Source: Hypomesus transpacificus (taxonomy: Eukaryota > Chordata > Actinopteri > Osmeriformes > Osmeridae). Taken from it: a stretch of 64,000 nucleotides of DNA. Where the stretch lies: the NCBI RefSeq assembly GCF_021917145.1, contig NC_061074.1:10387186-10451185 (forward strand). Direction: 5' to 3'. Below, piece after piece: positions 18,821-35,161 of this stretch; position 1 is the first letter of the stretch, and every line of letters begins with the position of its first letter. The notes below the pieces were generated by a model. It had not been told where the DNA came from, did not search any database, and saw only the letters and a program-made list of their open reading frames with translations. The translations under genes were made by a program, and so were the position numbers.

Positions 18821-21800
18821 GCCCGCCTCTAGACCTGCTTACCCAGACCAGTTTCTCTGGCTCCTATTGCGCAGTATTATCACTTTATACTCTTTTAATG
18901 AACCAACATTTTCAGCCACTGATACAGTATCCTTAGAGGTTGGAACAAACGATGACTGCCTATTGCGCAATAATTACTATATTACAGTAGGCTTCTCTTT
19001 AAAAAAACATTACGTTAATCATTAGTTTGTAGCATGCCATACACCTTAGAAGCACCTTTAGGGTAGTTTGACTTGGATGGGAAACTGTACTGTGACCGGC
19101 TACCTTAACTACAAGTTTAAACACATCACAGTTGGGGGGGTTCAAGTGTCATTTTAATCTGCTTAAAGACATAGTTTGTCCATCAGACACTAGTTGTCCT
19201 GGTCTAATACTGTTAAGCACTACTGCTTTAAGCACACATTAAATCTGACTTTTCTTAATGCCATGTAGTGATTTGTCTTAAAAGGATTAGCATTTTGTCT
19301 ATCCTATTAATTGAATTGTTTGCAAGCTTGAACTTGGGGATTGAGTTGGGAAAGTGGACCCAAACAACAGGTGGAATAGAATATTGCTGAGGTTTACAAT
19401 AAATGAAGATGCAAAGGCAATTGAAATCCCTTAAGAATAGACTCATTTATCTGTAGTGCATGATCACACTTGATCATGTACTTTATGTAATCTGCAGCTG
19501 TTTTCTCTTTTATTGGAAGTGATATACTAGTTTATGGTAGGTGTCCATGCCTAAGGATATGCACAGAGAAAGAGAAATGGTGTTTGTGGGGCATGGCTAG
19601 AGGTTCTCTGTCAATTGTCCACTGAAGAGATTTGCACCCCAAATAGTCATCACAGTCAAGTAATTATAGTGGTTAAATATGAGCTGATTTGAAGTCGGAA
19701 CACCCAGATGCTGTTATTTGAGATTTATGACTCGAAGGATGAGAGAAACAGCTGGTGATAAAAGTTCACCACCCCCTTGTGATGAAGCAGATGGATAGAT
19801 GGGGTTGCTGAGCCAAATGGCAGCGACAAGAAGGCCTTACTAGCATCAGAGTGGCACTCTGATAAACCAAACGAGCACTTGCTTTGTAGTACCAACACTT
19901 ATTTACACAGACAGCCCTCCCATGGGTTTTCTAATAAAGTTTCTTCAAGGTCTGCATGAGGGGATACGGGCTTGTAAATGTTGGAGGGAAGATGATTCCC
20001 TGCAGATGAAGTAATTGTTTTTAAAAGTGCAAATGAGGTAATGTGGAGGAAAAGGGTGGTGCCGGTTCAGTTTGTATTAAAAACAATAGGATGTGGACCT
20101 CATTTTGGACTTGTGTGAAGGCATAGGAGGAAGCTTTGCTAAGCTGAAGGAGGGCTTGGTATCTTGGAAAGTTGTTAAATAGGGAAATGGCGTGTTTACT
20201 CGTCTCAAGTTTACGTATAAAATAAGCAGACTTGGCTTTTCTTGTATCGTTAAAACACAGTTGGCGTGACTCAAGCTTAAGTCAACAAACCCAATGGCAA
20301 AAAAAACAAAAACAAACCCACACTAGTCTGCTTCCTCTCTCATTTTCATTAATGTTTTTATTTCTGAGAGAAACGATTTCATACTGGGATCATACTCAGC
20401 CACAGTAATTGTTTGCTTTTCTGTTTTTCTCAACCTGTATGTGCAATACCTTTTAAATTACAGCCAGACAACACAGCAGCACAGTTGCTTGAACTTGTTT
20501 TACTTTACGTGGAGACACAAAACAGGAATGTTTGTATATTTGTTTTGAAGATGCGTTTTGTGAAACTTTTTTATTTATTTACTTTTTGCATTTTTCTGTT
20601 CCTTCCCTGAAGCCTGGTGCAGTTGGGTCTATTGTAGAGATGCAAGCTGACTGGACAATGTAGGTTTTTTTATACACAAACTGTAAAGTTAAACCATAAA
20701 GTTTATGAGGAATAATTGAAAGTTGTGTATTTTCAAATGCAAAAATCGAATTCCATATCATATCTGTGTCATGGGTCTACACAAATATGTACACTGCCTT
20801 TTTACTGAAACTTATGCGAACAAAGAGGAAACAATCATAACAGTCAGAAAACAAGAGAACAATTAACAGCTCCTTTTTGAGTAGACTTAAGGTCAGCTTA
20901 CCACTAATAAGCCTTACTATGAACTTTAACTATTTCAGAATACCTAGATTGTGCAACCTCACTTATGAAAGAACACTCTGTAACCCTTCTATGTTAAAGG
21001 ACCATTATCTCTGATAATGTTTTTTAATGGGATAAGAAACCTGTAAATTGACAAAACAACCTTAACCTACTTTAAAAAAAAAGTGCTTGGTCATGGTCTT
21101 GGTGGACGAAAAAACACAATTTGCCTCCACCAGTACAAATCCAACTATTAACCTTTGTCCAATAGCGTGTCAGTGTGTGTGTGTGAGAGAGTTCTCTCCA
21201 CCTATTATGAGTATGTGGCTGCCAAGTGATGTAAGAGGTTTAGGGGCAGATCATTTAACTGCAGACAGGCTCGACTCGTTCAAGCAGCAAATGTATTTGA
21301 AGCACCAGCAGCATTCTGTTCAGTTTCAGAAGCTCTTTGAAAGCAGGTGGAATAGTTCAGATTAGAGGAAACCATTGACATCAACTGGACATAGAGGTAC
21401 AGAGTGTAGAAAATTTCAGCATGTGGCACTTACAGCATCTGGAGTGGTGATATCTATGTAATTCTTTTGCTTTTTGAAATGCCGGGGTGTTTACAAACTT
21501 TATTCCTTTTTGATGTGACTTAACTAAGCCACAAAGTTGCTGATACATGCACCTACTGTTTGTTATGCAATTCAATTAAATGTTTGCAAAGATTTATCTC
21601 ATTTAGCTGTGGTTTGTTTTAGAGTGTTTTACCTTAGACTTGTTAGTTTGTTAGACACCTGAGCCACCTGACCCACGGCATCTGCTATCTCTTTGCGTCT
21701 TTACGCTCCAATGTGCTCATATACTACTCTTTGTACCCATTTTCCACCGGCTAGACAGAGATATGTTAAGAACCTTGAGTGAGGATGTGCCTAAATTCTT

Positions 21801-22478
21801 TTTACAACCATTAACATGTTTTGTGTAATAAACTATGACTAAAAACGTCAATATGGACTGGTGAACACAATCAGGCCAAACCCACTGGAAAGCCAATTAG
21901 AGAGAAGCTTGTTTGGCTCAAAATGCAAGATGGATTTTGGGATGGAAAACTATTTTATTAACGTTCAAAGCCATGTTTAATATTCCAGCCTAAATTCAAA
22001 CTGTTCAATTAAAGCTGTACTGGGCTATGTTCATACAGAGCATGTAAGAAACAAGTAAAACTGTTTCAATGGATACAGTAATCTGAGTTGATTGAATTTG
22101 AGTTTTAACTAATAACACAAAACTCAGTTCCATCAATAAATCTTAGATATAAGCACTTTGTTTATGCACTGGCTGTATTTAGCTTACTGACCATATGTAT
22201 TCATAAATCTGTAACTTATATTTCAAATTCAATATGTTTCATACAGTATTTTTATAAATGGACAAACACTGGAGTATATCTAGTACATCTCCTGACACGT
22301 TTATTTATTTCCTATCAGCTGTACTTTTTCATTTAACGGAAGCCATTATGTATTTTATGCATTTTTTAAATGTTTTTGGACTTTCTCATATAAACCAAGT
22401 GAGTCATTGTGCTGTATTCTTATAACTGAAACCGATGATTCACTTGTTAATCATTTTTATGTCCCCTCCCAGACGAGG
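18821..22478. other. Gene-free stretch upstream of tsku coding exon
   Basis: AT-rich unique DNA, probably tsku intron 1. I see no exon, RNA gene or clear repeat family in it. Short open frames here lack recognisable protein similarity. Confidence 0.5.
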
Positions 22479-23522
22479 ATGAGTCTTCTTCTGTGGATTA
22501 GCATGTCCCTGCTTGCCTGGGTCCATGCAGGTGAAGTAAAGAATTGCCACCCTAGCTGCCACTGTGAAGTGGAGAGCTTTGGTCTGTTCGACAGCTTCAG
22601 CCTGACCAGAGTGGACTGCAGGGGAGTGGGACCCTCCAACATCCCCATCCCCATCCCCCTGGACACAGCCCATCTAGACCTCTCCTCCAACTCCATAGGC
22701 CTATTGTCTGACACCATGCTTTCTGGCCCCGGCTACACTACGCTGGTCAGCCTGGACCTCAGTAGCAATCTCATCAGCCAGGTCAGCTCCAAGGCCTTGT
22801 CCCGGCTGCGCTATCTCCAGACCCTGGACCTGAGCCACAACTCTCTGGACAGCCTGGCTCAGGGCTGCTTCTCTGGCCTGCCTCTAGTGGATGTGGACCT
22901 TAGCCACAACCATTTCCGGGACTTTGACCTGGATGTGTTCATCACCAGGGGTCACGGCGAGCCAATGACTGTGGATTTGTCCCACAACTGGCTGAGCTCG
23001 GTCTCCAGGGGGCCACATGGGGGTGCGCTGCATGTCCAGAGCATGACGCTAGCGGAGAACCGGCTGAGGAGCGTCCCCAAGTTGGTTGGAATGCCATTGC
23101 GGGACCTGAACCTGGATGGAAATTCTATCTCCTGCATTGAGGAGGGGGCGTTTGTGGAGCTGAAGGACCTTGTACACCTGTCTCTCAGTGGCCTCAGTGA
23201 GCTTTCAGACATCAAACCGAACAGCTTTAGTGGCCTGCACAATCTCCAAGTTTTGGACTTGTCTAGCAACATCAATCTCAAGACACTGAGCCCAGCAGTG
23301 TTCATTGGGCTTGTTTCCCTGCAGGAGCTCAATTTGTCTAACTCTGGAGTAACATCTCTGCCAAACAATATGCTAAGCCACTTGCCTAGCATTAGGAGTA
23401 TTACTTTAGGCCCAAGCACACATTGCTGGAGAACTCAGAAACAAGGGCAGTTTCACAGGCAGCTAGGTCAAGTCCAGTTTGACCACGTACTAACCTGTAA
23501 CATCAAGGGCATTGTTTCTTGA
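22479..23522 (+). CDS. tsku: Tsukushi, secreted small leucine-rich proteoglycan-like protein
   Basis: Secreted leucine-rich-repeat protein that modulates extracellular signalling (BMP, Wnt/Frizzled, FGF, TGF-beta are known partners of the family). It has 347 aa in one coding exon; human TSKU is about 353. I chose the ATG at 22479 because it follows an acceptor (CCCTCCCAG, exon from 22473) and starts a signal peptide (MSLLLWISMSLLAWVHAG). The frame upstream to 22407 is probably intronic. Next comes the cysteine cluster CHPSCHCEVESFGLFDSFS, a family signature, then about ten LRRs (LDLSSN, LDLSHN, VDLSHN, LNLDGN, LDLSSN, LNLSNS), and two C-terminal cysteines (THCWR, LTCN). No breaks are seen. 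AATAAA at 25007-25012 could end a 1.5-kb 3' UTR. Confidence 0.95.
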   Translation: MSLLLWISMSLLAWVHAGEVKNCHPSCHCEVESFGLFDSFSLTRVDCRGVGPSNIPIPIPLDTAHLDLSSNSIGLLSDTMLSGPGYTTLVSLDLSSNLISQVSSKALSRLRYLQTLDLSHNSLDSLAQGCFSGLPLVDVDLSHNHFRDFDLDVFITRGHGEPMTVDLSHNWLSSVSRGPHGGALHVQSMTLAENRLRSVPKLVGMPLRDLNLDGNSISCIEEGAFVELKDLVHLSLSGLSELSDIKPNSFSGLHNLQVLDLSSNINLKTLSPAVFIGLVSLQELNLSNSGVTSLPNNMLSHLPSIRSITLGPSTHCWRTQKQGQFHRQLGQVQFDHVLTCNIKGIVS

Positions 23523-25254
23523 GGCCCTTATGCCTTTGGAATGGACTACTCCAATAACGGTGCCTTCTTCAATATGCAACTGTTTATTCCTGTCAAACTT
23601 GATCCTTGCTCTTATAGAGATATTTAGTTGGTTTGACTGTATACAAAGTATACTTTAAACCTTTATGTAGCCTTCCTTAAAGAAGTTTCCAAATGTTTAA
23701 CCATTTTGACACAGCTACATGAGGTCCCTATACTCAGTGCTATATGTTTGTCATACCTTATCCAGTTTCATGATCTTTACATCAGGCAGATATCCAATGC
23801 TAATCCAGGCAGATATCCAGGTGATAGACACCTTTAAATACCTACTGTAGCATGTGGCCCAGGTTCAAATACAGTTTCCAGAATGTTCACGTTCCTACCT
23901 GAGCTCTAAACTTAACCCTAAACTCTACATACTTAAATGTACCATTCCACCATTTTATGCCTAAAAATTAAGCATTTTGCCTCTATATGCTGCCTTCGTA
24001 ACTGCATTTGAATGTGTAATGCCATTTCAGTATATATGGCCAGGTTGGTTACATACGCCATGTTCTTTATGAAGGCCTCACTTACTCTTTCAAGTTATAC
24101 TTTGCTTAACATTTGTGTTATCCAACAATTTGTAATTTTGCACTTTTTCACTTGGGGGTGGGTCTCTTTTGCATACATGGATATGAGTCACAAAATGTGT
24201 TTGCATTTCTGTTGAATCCACAATGCCTTTTGATACTTGGGATAACATTAATAACTACCTTAAAAATATATATATTATTTTAATGAGTAGTATTAATTTT
24301 TTGTCTTCAAAGTGTGGACTATTCTATGCAAACTTGTTCTACAGTTTGTTTGCCAATTCCAGTAATATTTTAGCCTCCTGATAGAGTGGACAGTCTGGTT
24401 GTAGTTCAGTCATGTTTACATGGCCTCGGACCTTCAGCTTTGGCTGCTCACTTTAAACAGACAGGTGACACAACGAGGGCTGACATGCAGTCTTATAATT
24501 CCAAATGACAAATACAAAACAAAGACTTTCCGTTCAACTTTTCATAGTATGTGTGTTTGTTTTTAGAATTCCTTCAGGCCGCACCATAAACTTTTATTTG
24601 AAGTTTGTGTAATTTAATTGAATTGTCTTCCTGTGAATTATTTTATTGTGAACAGATATGCATAAAAGCAGACACGTTTGAACATTCATGTTTTCTTATC
24701 AAGCAGATACTCCAAAGAGCGTTACAGTTAGTCACATTAGCATTAGACATATTATTGTAAGTTTCTCTGATGTAACACTATCTTAACTGCATCTGATAAT
24801 GCACTGGGCAAATTTATTCAAAAATTATTCCCCCAAAAATTGTAATAGTATCTTTTGCTACATTGGTGTTCCTGTGGTTTGTAGATTGACCTAAGCGGAC
24901 AATCATTTTAATCACTGCAGATGACATATTTTGAATGTAAAACATCTGTAAAATGATGTTTTTTTATCAACAGAGCTTATACCTTTGTATATTAAATATA
25001 TTGTTTAATAAATGACTTTCTCTCTGAATTCTCTCACAACTGAAATGCACAGGATTGTTCTGGAACACTGTGTTATGTCTGTGTTTTATTGACTGTTTCA
25101 GCTGCTGCTAATTGCTGGGTGTGTCTGCAAAGAAAAATACACGTCTCTTTTTTATATCCACCAATAGTGTCACAGTATTTCACGATTCAATAGAAAAAGA
25201 AAAAAAATGCATGTCTCCTGGGTTGACTCACAGGGTGTGTTCCTTGAGAACTGT

Positions 25255-25504
25255 CACGGAGCGCACAGCGACGGTGCGCCGGTCTGCGTCACCGGAATTC
25301 TAAGACGCACCAGTTTTGAGTTGGGACTAATTAGGACGGCTATATAAGCCGAGATGTTTCCGACTTCGTTGTGGAGTCTTATTCTTGTTTCATGTTAATG
25401 GCCATGTGGCGTCTGACCTTTGTTTTGTGAAAGCCTGTTTATTTCAAGTAAAGACCTTGTGCGCTTTCATCCAAAAGACGCTGACTCCTTGCCTGCTTTA
25501 TCAC
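25255..25504 (+). mobile_element. Possible solo LTR
   Basis: The segment begins TGTCACGGAGC and ends TTTATCACA. It contains a TATA-like GGCTATATAAGCC about 90 bp in, then a region resembling an LTR leader. The flanks AGAAC and AGGAC could be a 5-bp duplication with one mismatch. The element boundaries are therefore uncertain. Confidence 0.35.
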
Positions 25505-26156
25505 AAGGACAACTGTTGGTTCCTAGTTTACTTTTACTGTTTACTTTCTTAAAATGTGCAGATTATAAGCTACCTCCTTTATTTACTGTACAGTAAAGTC
25601 CGCACACAAACAAATTCACACCATGCTCTCTCTCACTCACTCACATACACGCTGGTGGTCTTGAGAGGTCCTTTAATCACAAGTGGGCCAAGAAAGCCGA
25701 CCCTGGCATGGCACCATGGAGTGGTGGACTGACGGCTTCAGACAGAACAAAAAGGAACAAAAAAGGGAGAGAGACAAACCAAGATTCAGTCATGGCGAGG
25801 AAACCTTTACAGATCTCCTCTGTGTGTGCTGAGAGGGTGTGTTGCATTATGGCCTATTCCTCAGTGAAGACACAGAGACGCATTCAGTTATCCCTAAGGC
25901 TTGTCTGACGAACTGCCAAGACGAAGCTCTTTGAATTCTAAGAGACCCATATGCTAAAGACAGAGCCAAACAACATCCGACTACACAAAAAGGGGATTTA
26001 CAGATTGTGTCCCACACATTACAATAGACAACCTTTCAAACCAAAGTTGGCAATTGTGGGCTTAGGTGGCTTGAATGAACTAAACAGGGAATTTCCAGTT
26101 GAACTTTGCTGACCTCTAATTAGAATGCCTTCGAACTAGCCATACCAGCATGGAAA

Positions 26157-26158
<2 letters not shown>

Positions 26159-26217
<59 letters not shown>
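26159..26217. repeat. (GT)n microsatellite
   Basis: A pure GT run of about 58 bp followed by a G-rich stretch. Confidence 0.97.
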
Positions 26218-26219
<2 letters not shown>

Positions 26220-28885
26220 GACGGAACGGTGGGGGGTGGGGGGGACGGGTGGGCTGACCCCATTACGTAATAAATCACCTGCAGATTTCTGTGCCATATG
26301 TCTCATGCAGAGAAGGTATGCTGTTGTGGTGGGGTGTGGAGTAGACCAAGCCACTAGGTTGAGTATCCACTTTAAGTCAGTGTCATCCCAATGCAAAATA
26401 ATTTAAAGAAATAAAAAACTGCCACTCTCCTGCATGGTATTTAGTAATGCTTCAGCTCTTTAGAAAAGCTGGATGGGACACACAGGTCAGCGGGCCAAGG
26501 GCTTACTCTCTCTCCATGGATTACGGTAATGCTGCAAGCTTTGTTTATGAGACTTCTGGAGTTATGTCGAACAACATTTGAGGGCCACTCAATAATGCAT
26601 GAGAAACAGCTAGAGCTATCTCCTTGCACAACGGCAAGAGTGTGTGTCTGTGTGTTAACACTGACGGGTGATGGCCTTCTGTGATCATGCACATGCAAGA
26701 GAGACGCTCACATGCACATCACACACACACACACACACTGAGCAGACCATATCATGCATTATATATTAAATAAAGAAAATCAATGCGCCGGAATTGTTTT
26801 CATGGCCTTTGTAGATGTTGATGCTTTCTCTATAATGAGCATAATGTATTAAAAACTCTAGTTCTGTTTCTGACTCACAATATCTGTTTCTTTTTGCAAA
26901 TTCTAGTGTTTTAAATACAGTTGGACTTACGTATTGTTTTTCTTTCACCTATCCTCAAAGTTCCCATGATGCTCAACACTTAAACTTATTACCGGTGGAA
27001 GGTTGAAACCAACAAAAATCTGGTTCACAGCCAAATACTGGCTACCTTTGTGCACTGAACTTATCCATGTACAGAATTAGCATTTGAGAAGTGCCTTGAT
27101 GAGGATTTTTATTGTCCTGTCACCGGAATGGAGAAAGTGATACACCATATCCATGGTCAAAGAGAAAAGCATTCCTCATGGCTCTGTAGCTATGTCACGT
27201 GAAAGGGAATGTGATATCTCTCCAGGGGTGGCTGAGTTTCAAGGAGCCAGCCTGATAATCACATATGAAGTGGCTTCTTTGTTCTTCTTCTGAGCCAAGC
27301 ATCCACGGCCCACTTTATCTCTCAACTCACTTTGAAGCAGTGAGCTGATAAGTACATGTGCCTTGTTCTCTTCCGTTCTGTCTTTGTACAGAACATCCAC
27401 AGCCATATGTGTTTGTTTGAACAATACAAAAAAAAGTGTTTACCCCATCGCTATCACTGTGCTAGAAAACTTTGGCTAAACTCAACTTCACCTTGAAGTA
27501 CTTGCTCAAGCAATATGAGCACCAGCACTGTGCTCAGGTGAAGCCAAGGAAACTACAAGGATATGTTTACCCTTTTCAGGTTATTCATGCTGGAGTGGAA
27601 AACTGGGGCAGCACAGACCTGAAGGGAAGGAATCTGTTTTCAGTCAGATACAGCTCGAGCAATTCAATCAGCAACACAATCTAGCCGAACAAGAAGAGAA
27701 ACCTTCTGAGGACTTCAAAGGTGCCTTGATTTTCCAGTTTTCCAAACTACCTACACATGACCCCGGAGGAAAATGAGTTTGAGTTCAAAATTTGAGTTCT
27801 TTGGATTGCTCTATGTATTTTTCCTCAATAACACAACTCTAAACAAAATATGAAGTTGGAAAATTTGCAAGGTAAATCAATCGGTAAAGGGTTTGGAAAG
27901 CAACTGCAAAGTAAAACACCCCACAGTTCACACACTGTGAATATGATCAAGTACCTGAGAGTGTGTGGTTTATGGTGTACGTCCTCATTTACGTTCATCC
28001 AGACCAACCAAAGGCTTTATTAAATGGACCTCATTACAATTAAAGGTTGTTCATTTGTGATTGAAAGATGTTACAGAGGTAATGAACCTTAGCACCCTCC
28101 ACACTCAGAATGTATTTGGCTCGAAAATGCCTCGAAAATGTAATCACTCCAAATCAAGTGGAGCTTCTGGAGTGTGTAATTAGTTCTTGCACGCAGGTCC
28201 AGAGCCTTGCTTCACCTTTCCATGCATGCTTGAACAGCTATCATACGAGTGTAATCTGACCTTAATGGACACATCCCACTGAGGGTTGAGCCACTGAAGC
28301 AGCTCATTGCTTTAGATCACACATTACCCTCGCTCTTTTTGGCAAATTACAGGTTTTGTCTGGATGCTTGAAACTGGTCTTTTGGGGTACTAAGTGCAAG
28401 ACCGCAGTGGTTTTTCATGAAACGAGACTGTTTATCGGCTGTTTGTTTGGATAGTACTGGCTGTGCTGACTTAATGTACCCTTTGGCTTTGTGGGGAAAG
28501 ATCATGATGCTCAAGGCTCCTAGATAACAATGGCTGCTATCACCCCCTGTCACAGCTTATCACGAGAGGCTGCTGTTTGAGAAGCAAACAATAGAGGAGC
28601 TGGGATGATCATGTGTCACAGACACACATCGCTGTTCAGTCATGAGTTCTGTGTTAAGAAATTGTGCCTGCTTAGATTTTGTGTTCTTTTTTTTGTGTTC
28701 TACACACAAATACATTGCTTTTGAACAACAGCTTTTGAATGCCAAACTAAAACCGTCACTATAACTGGAACTTATTTTTAGTTGTAGTTATAACTAACTA
28801 TAACTAATTTATTTTGACTTAAACTGGTTGAAGTCTATGTAGATAGATTGCTACAGCCTTAAGGTTAACTCACAACTATTTACCA

Positions 28886-29185
28886 TGTCTGTGAAGGACC
28901 TACAAGTGCTACTGGATTGAATGGCCTTCATTAATGAGAGTGTCACTACTGTCTCACTCTTGAAATTCTTGACTCTTTTTGTGAACATTTTGTGTTGCAG
29001 TATGTTGTAGGTGAAGCTGGTGGCACATTGTTTTATGTCTGTGAAGGACCTACAAGTGCTACTGGATTGAATGGCCTTCATTAATGGGAGTGTCACTACT
29101 GTCTCACTCTTGAAATTCTTGACTCTTTTTGTGAACATTTTGTGTTGCAGTATGTTGTAGGTGAAGCTGGTGGCACATTGTTTTA
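28886..29185. repeat. 150-bp tandem duplication, two copies
   Basis: Copies at 28886-29035 and 29036-29185 have a period of exactly 150 bp. They differ at one base that I could see (GAGAG versus GGGAG about 50 bp in). The near identity suggests a recent duplication. No known repeat family is recognised. Confidence 0.95.
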
Positions 29186-29267
29186 CATGGGAGAAAAATA
29201 ATTTGCCTCCCAAATTGTAAGCTTAGGTTATAGTGTTCACAAATCTGAACCACACAATTCTGTTGCA

Positions 29268-29475
29268 ACTAGGGAGTCAGCTGGCTGAGCGGTTAGGGAA
29301 TCGGGCTAGTAATCAGAAGGTTGCCGGTTCGATTCTGACCGTGTCAAATTACTTTGTGTCTTTGGGCAAGGCACTTCACCCTACTTGCCTCGGGGGGGAA
29401 TGTCCCTGTACTTACTGTAAGTCACTCTGGATAAGAGCATCTACTAAATGACTACATGTAAAACGTAAATGTAAG
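29268..29475 (+). mobile_element. tRNA-derived SINE
   Basis: The head resembles a tRNA with pol III promoter boxes: A-box-like TGGCTGAGCGGTTAGG and B-box GGTTCGATTCTGACC. The body (CTTTGGGCAAGGCACTTCACCC, then CTGTAAGTCACTCTGGATAAGAGCATCT) ends in AAATG-rich tail units. A second copy lies inverted at 33977-34160. Confidence 0.85.
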
Positions 29476-31964
29476 TAGATGCTTCCTGATCTATAGATTT
29501 GTCAAGATTTGTCAATATCTGGTATCAAGTGTAACAAGATTCTTCTGCATGCATTGACTGTCCTTATAACTTGTGTGCTATCATGTTCAATATCTTGTGT
29601 CATGTCTACTACTTGATTTGGTTTAAATGAACCTATTTATGTTAATAATGACATTTTGGGTTGATGTTGGTGGGTCATATAAATAATATTCACCTACTCT
29701 CTCCATGGTTGCTCCAAGAAACATCAATCTAAAGAGTCACCTCTCTTTGGTGAGAAAAAGAGTGGTTTTACATAGCTCCTTGACATCACTCCTGGCTATA
29801 TGAAAAGAATGTCAACTTTCACCCTTCTAGGAATGTGTGTTTGTGAGTTTTAACGCAAATATGTTCACTTTACAGATTCGGTTTCACTCAGCAACTTGAA
29901 AATGGAATGAGCTCTGAACTGGAAAAACACACTTTTCCAGTAAAGTTGACCCTTGCAGAAATGTGAAGTTTACAGAGACAGTTACACCACCACCCGTCTT
30001 TTTTATAACACACACTCGTGTGGCATTTTAGGTTTCACACAGAGGTGAAGTGTTCCCACTATCAAGTTTTGAATTTGCACTAAACTACAGCTGGTAACTG
30101 TTCATACAATAAGCTAATGACATTTTCACCATGACTGTAACTTCTTTTCAAGCCATGGTAGGACTATTTTTGGATATGTGATGCACAACACACAGTGCAT
30201 TTTTCTGATATGGCTCTATGGGTCCCATTCAAACACAGCATTCAGATTTATCATTTATTTTATTCTGGTCTGAGAGAGCATCATGACTTGTCCAGCTGGC
30301 AGTGTGCCATGGAAAAAGACCAAAGGCCACACGGGAAGTTCCCAGTGACTCCCAGTAGATTTGAGATAAACCTTATTGGTACGTTGTTATTTGTGAAACA
30401 GAACCCTGTCCTTTCCTGTGATTCCTAGACCCACTGTCAAAAGGCCTTAAAGTGGTCAGGACTAATAATTCCTGCTTCTCAGAATCGACAGCTATAGAAT
30501 CTGGGCAACAGACCAACGACAAAGAAATAAGCAAAGAGAGATATTGCAAGTAATCTTATAGTTTCTATCTTTATGACTACATACTGTCCAGCATCTTCAA
30601 AATACTGACATTCTGCTGTTTGGGTGGGAGACCTGCATCGCTCTCTGAGGTCCTGAGTTTTCCAAAGGAAAGGGGAGACGTCCAGAGACTGTTGCCCTAT
30701 CTGCTGTCTTTTTCTCACATCTGGTTTCCATCAGAGGTGCTACGGGTCAGGCTGCTCCCAGCAGGAGACAAGAGCTCTGCAGCGGGTTAACAGTTTGTGG
30801 ACCTTTCTGTGCCTGAGGTGTTTTCTCAGCACAAACCAGTTGGCTCTTTAGCACCATTGTATGCTCCATTTGTAAGGTTTTCATTGGGCTGTTCAGTTCC
30901 AGGGCTGGAGGAATAAAGATGAAATGGTTGGATGTTTGTAGGTGATCACCCACTTGCTTTGTGGTTTAGCAAATGGTAGCGATTCCATTTTGTCACACTA
31001 CTGTTTCACTATTCAGAACGTGCTGCAGGCACAAGATTTCAAGTTTAAGTATGTTGTGACAGGCCAAAGATGTCTCAAGAGGGATGTTTGACTGGCAATA
31101 GAAGCAGCCAGAGATGCAGTCGACTGGGAAAGAAAAGATGAGAGGCCCGCTCTATAATTGTATCCACATGATTGGGATTAAACTGCTCACAAACTTCGCA
31201 CATTTTTATGTGTCAGACTGTGGATTGTCTGAGGTTCCCTCTGATGAGTCTGGTTCCTTGTCTGTCTCATGCTGTTTGTGTCATAGCTCCTTTTGATGAG
31301 GTCATTAGCTGTTTAGCAAGACTGTCTGGGTAGTGGAGTTATATACACACAGAGGATGTCAGCGTTAGCTATTCATCATGAAACCATAAACTATACCAAA
31401 ACTTCATGTGATGTTGCCATATCATCAACAGTATAACAGTGCTATTGTTACTATTGCAGTGTTGAGGACGTACAAGGTTATAAATTACAAAGTTTCCAGG
31501 ATGGTGGAAGTTCTTACTGGGTTTTTTATTTCAACACATATTACAAAATGTAATTGGGGACACATGGTGCTCAGCTTATTCTTTTGTTACTCCGATAGCA
31601 CTGAAGTTGTTCCAACTCATTTACTCTTGTTGACATGGTTCCCTCTAGTGGCCACATGATGTAGCTGCATTATGAAAAGTGCACAGCTCTAGGATCGTGC
31701 TCGAAATTATTCACTTGAGAGCAGTGGGACCATTAATGTCGAGAAGCCAAAACAACAAGCTCTAAAATGTACATGAAGAGTTCTACAGAAATAGTGTTTA
31801 CTTCAAACATGATTTTTTGAAAACAACAAATTATTACATTTAATAAAATACACAAAATAAATATTCTACCTATACCAGACATGTTTTTAGACATATAATA
31901 TTCCAGCAATCAATGTCAAACCAGTGACATTTACTACAGGTGTCCAGCACATATATGCAATCTG
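29476..31964. other. Intergenic DNA, no gene seen
   Basis: Unique AT-rich sequence between the SINE and the mmp13 stop codon. A minus-strand ATTAAA (31840-31845 region) may be the mmp13 polyadenylation signal. No other feature can be supported. Confidence 0.5.
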
Positions 31965-35038
<3,074 letters not shown>

Positions 35039-35083
35039 GTTGTCTTTGTAATGTCCAACACAGTCTGGGAGGCAGAAAGGCTC

Positions 35084-35161
35084 TATTTATAAGATTTTGT
35101 TTTTTTTCTTCTTCTCCTTTTAAGTGTGAGTGATTCATGTAAAAGTACCTAGCCACTTCCT
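35084..35161 (-). promoter_or_regulatory. mmp13 core promoter: TATA, AP-1-like and PEA3/ETS-like sites
   Basis: On the minus strand TATAAATA (35084-35091) lies 46-53 bp upstream of the ATG. TGAATCA (35131-35137), one base off the AP-1 consensus, lies about 40 bp further up. AGGAAGT (35155-35161, PEA3/ETS type) comes next. TATA, AP-1, PEA3 in this order is the known layout of inducible MMP1/MMP13 promoters in mammals. Confidence 0.55.

Larger units (their letters stand above)
23523..28885. other. Gene-poor region downstream of tsku
   Basis: The first 1.5 kb is probably tsku 3' UTR. Beyond it I find no exon with recognisable similarity on either strand. It contains a possible solo LTR (25255-25504) and a GT microsatellite. 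The human neighbour of TSKU on this side, ACER3, is not visible here. Confidence 0.55.

Noticed and set aside
22407-22478. N-terminal extension of tsku (start at 22407)
   Set aside because: An acceptor at 22472 and a proper signal peptide from 22479 show the upstream frame is intronic.
28851-29213. 120-aa minus-strand frame over the 150-bp duplication
   Set aside because: Repetition of the same frame in two tandem copies; no similarity recognised.
29268-29340. A functional tRNA gene
   Set aside because: tRNA-like head only; it lacks a full cloverleaf and continues into a SINE body found again at 33977-34160.
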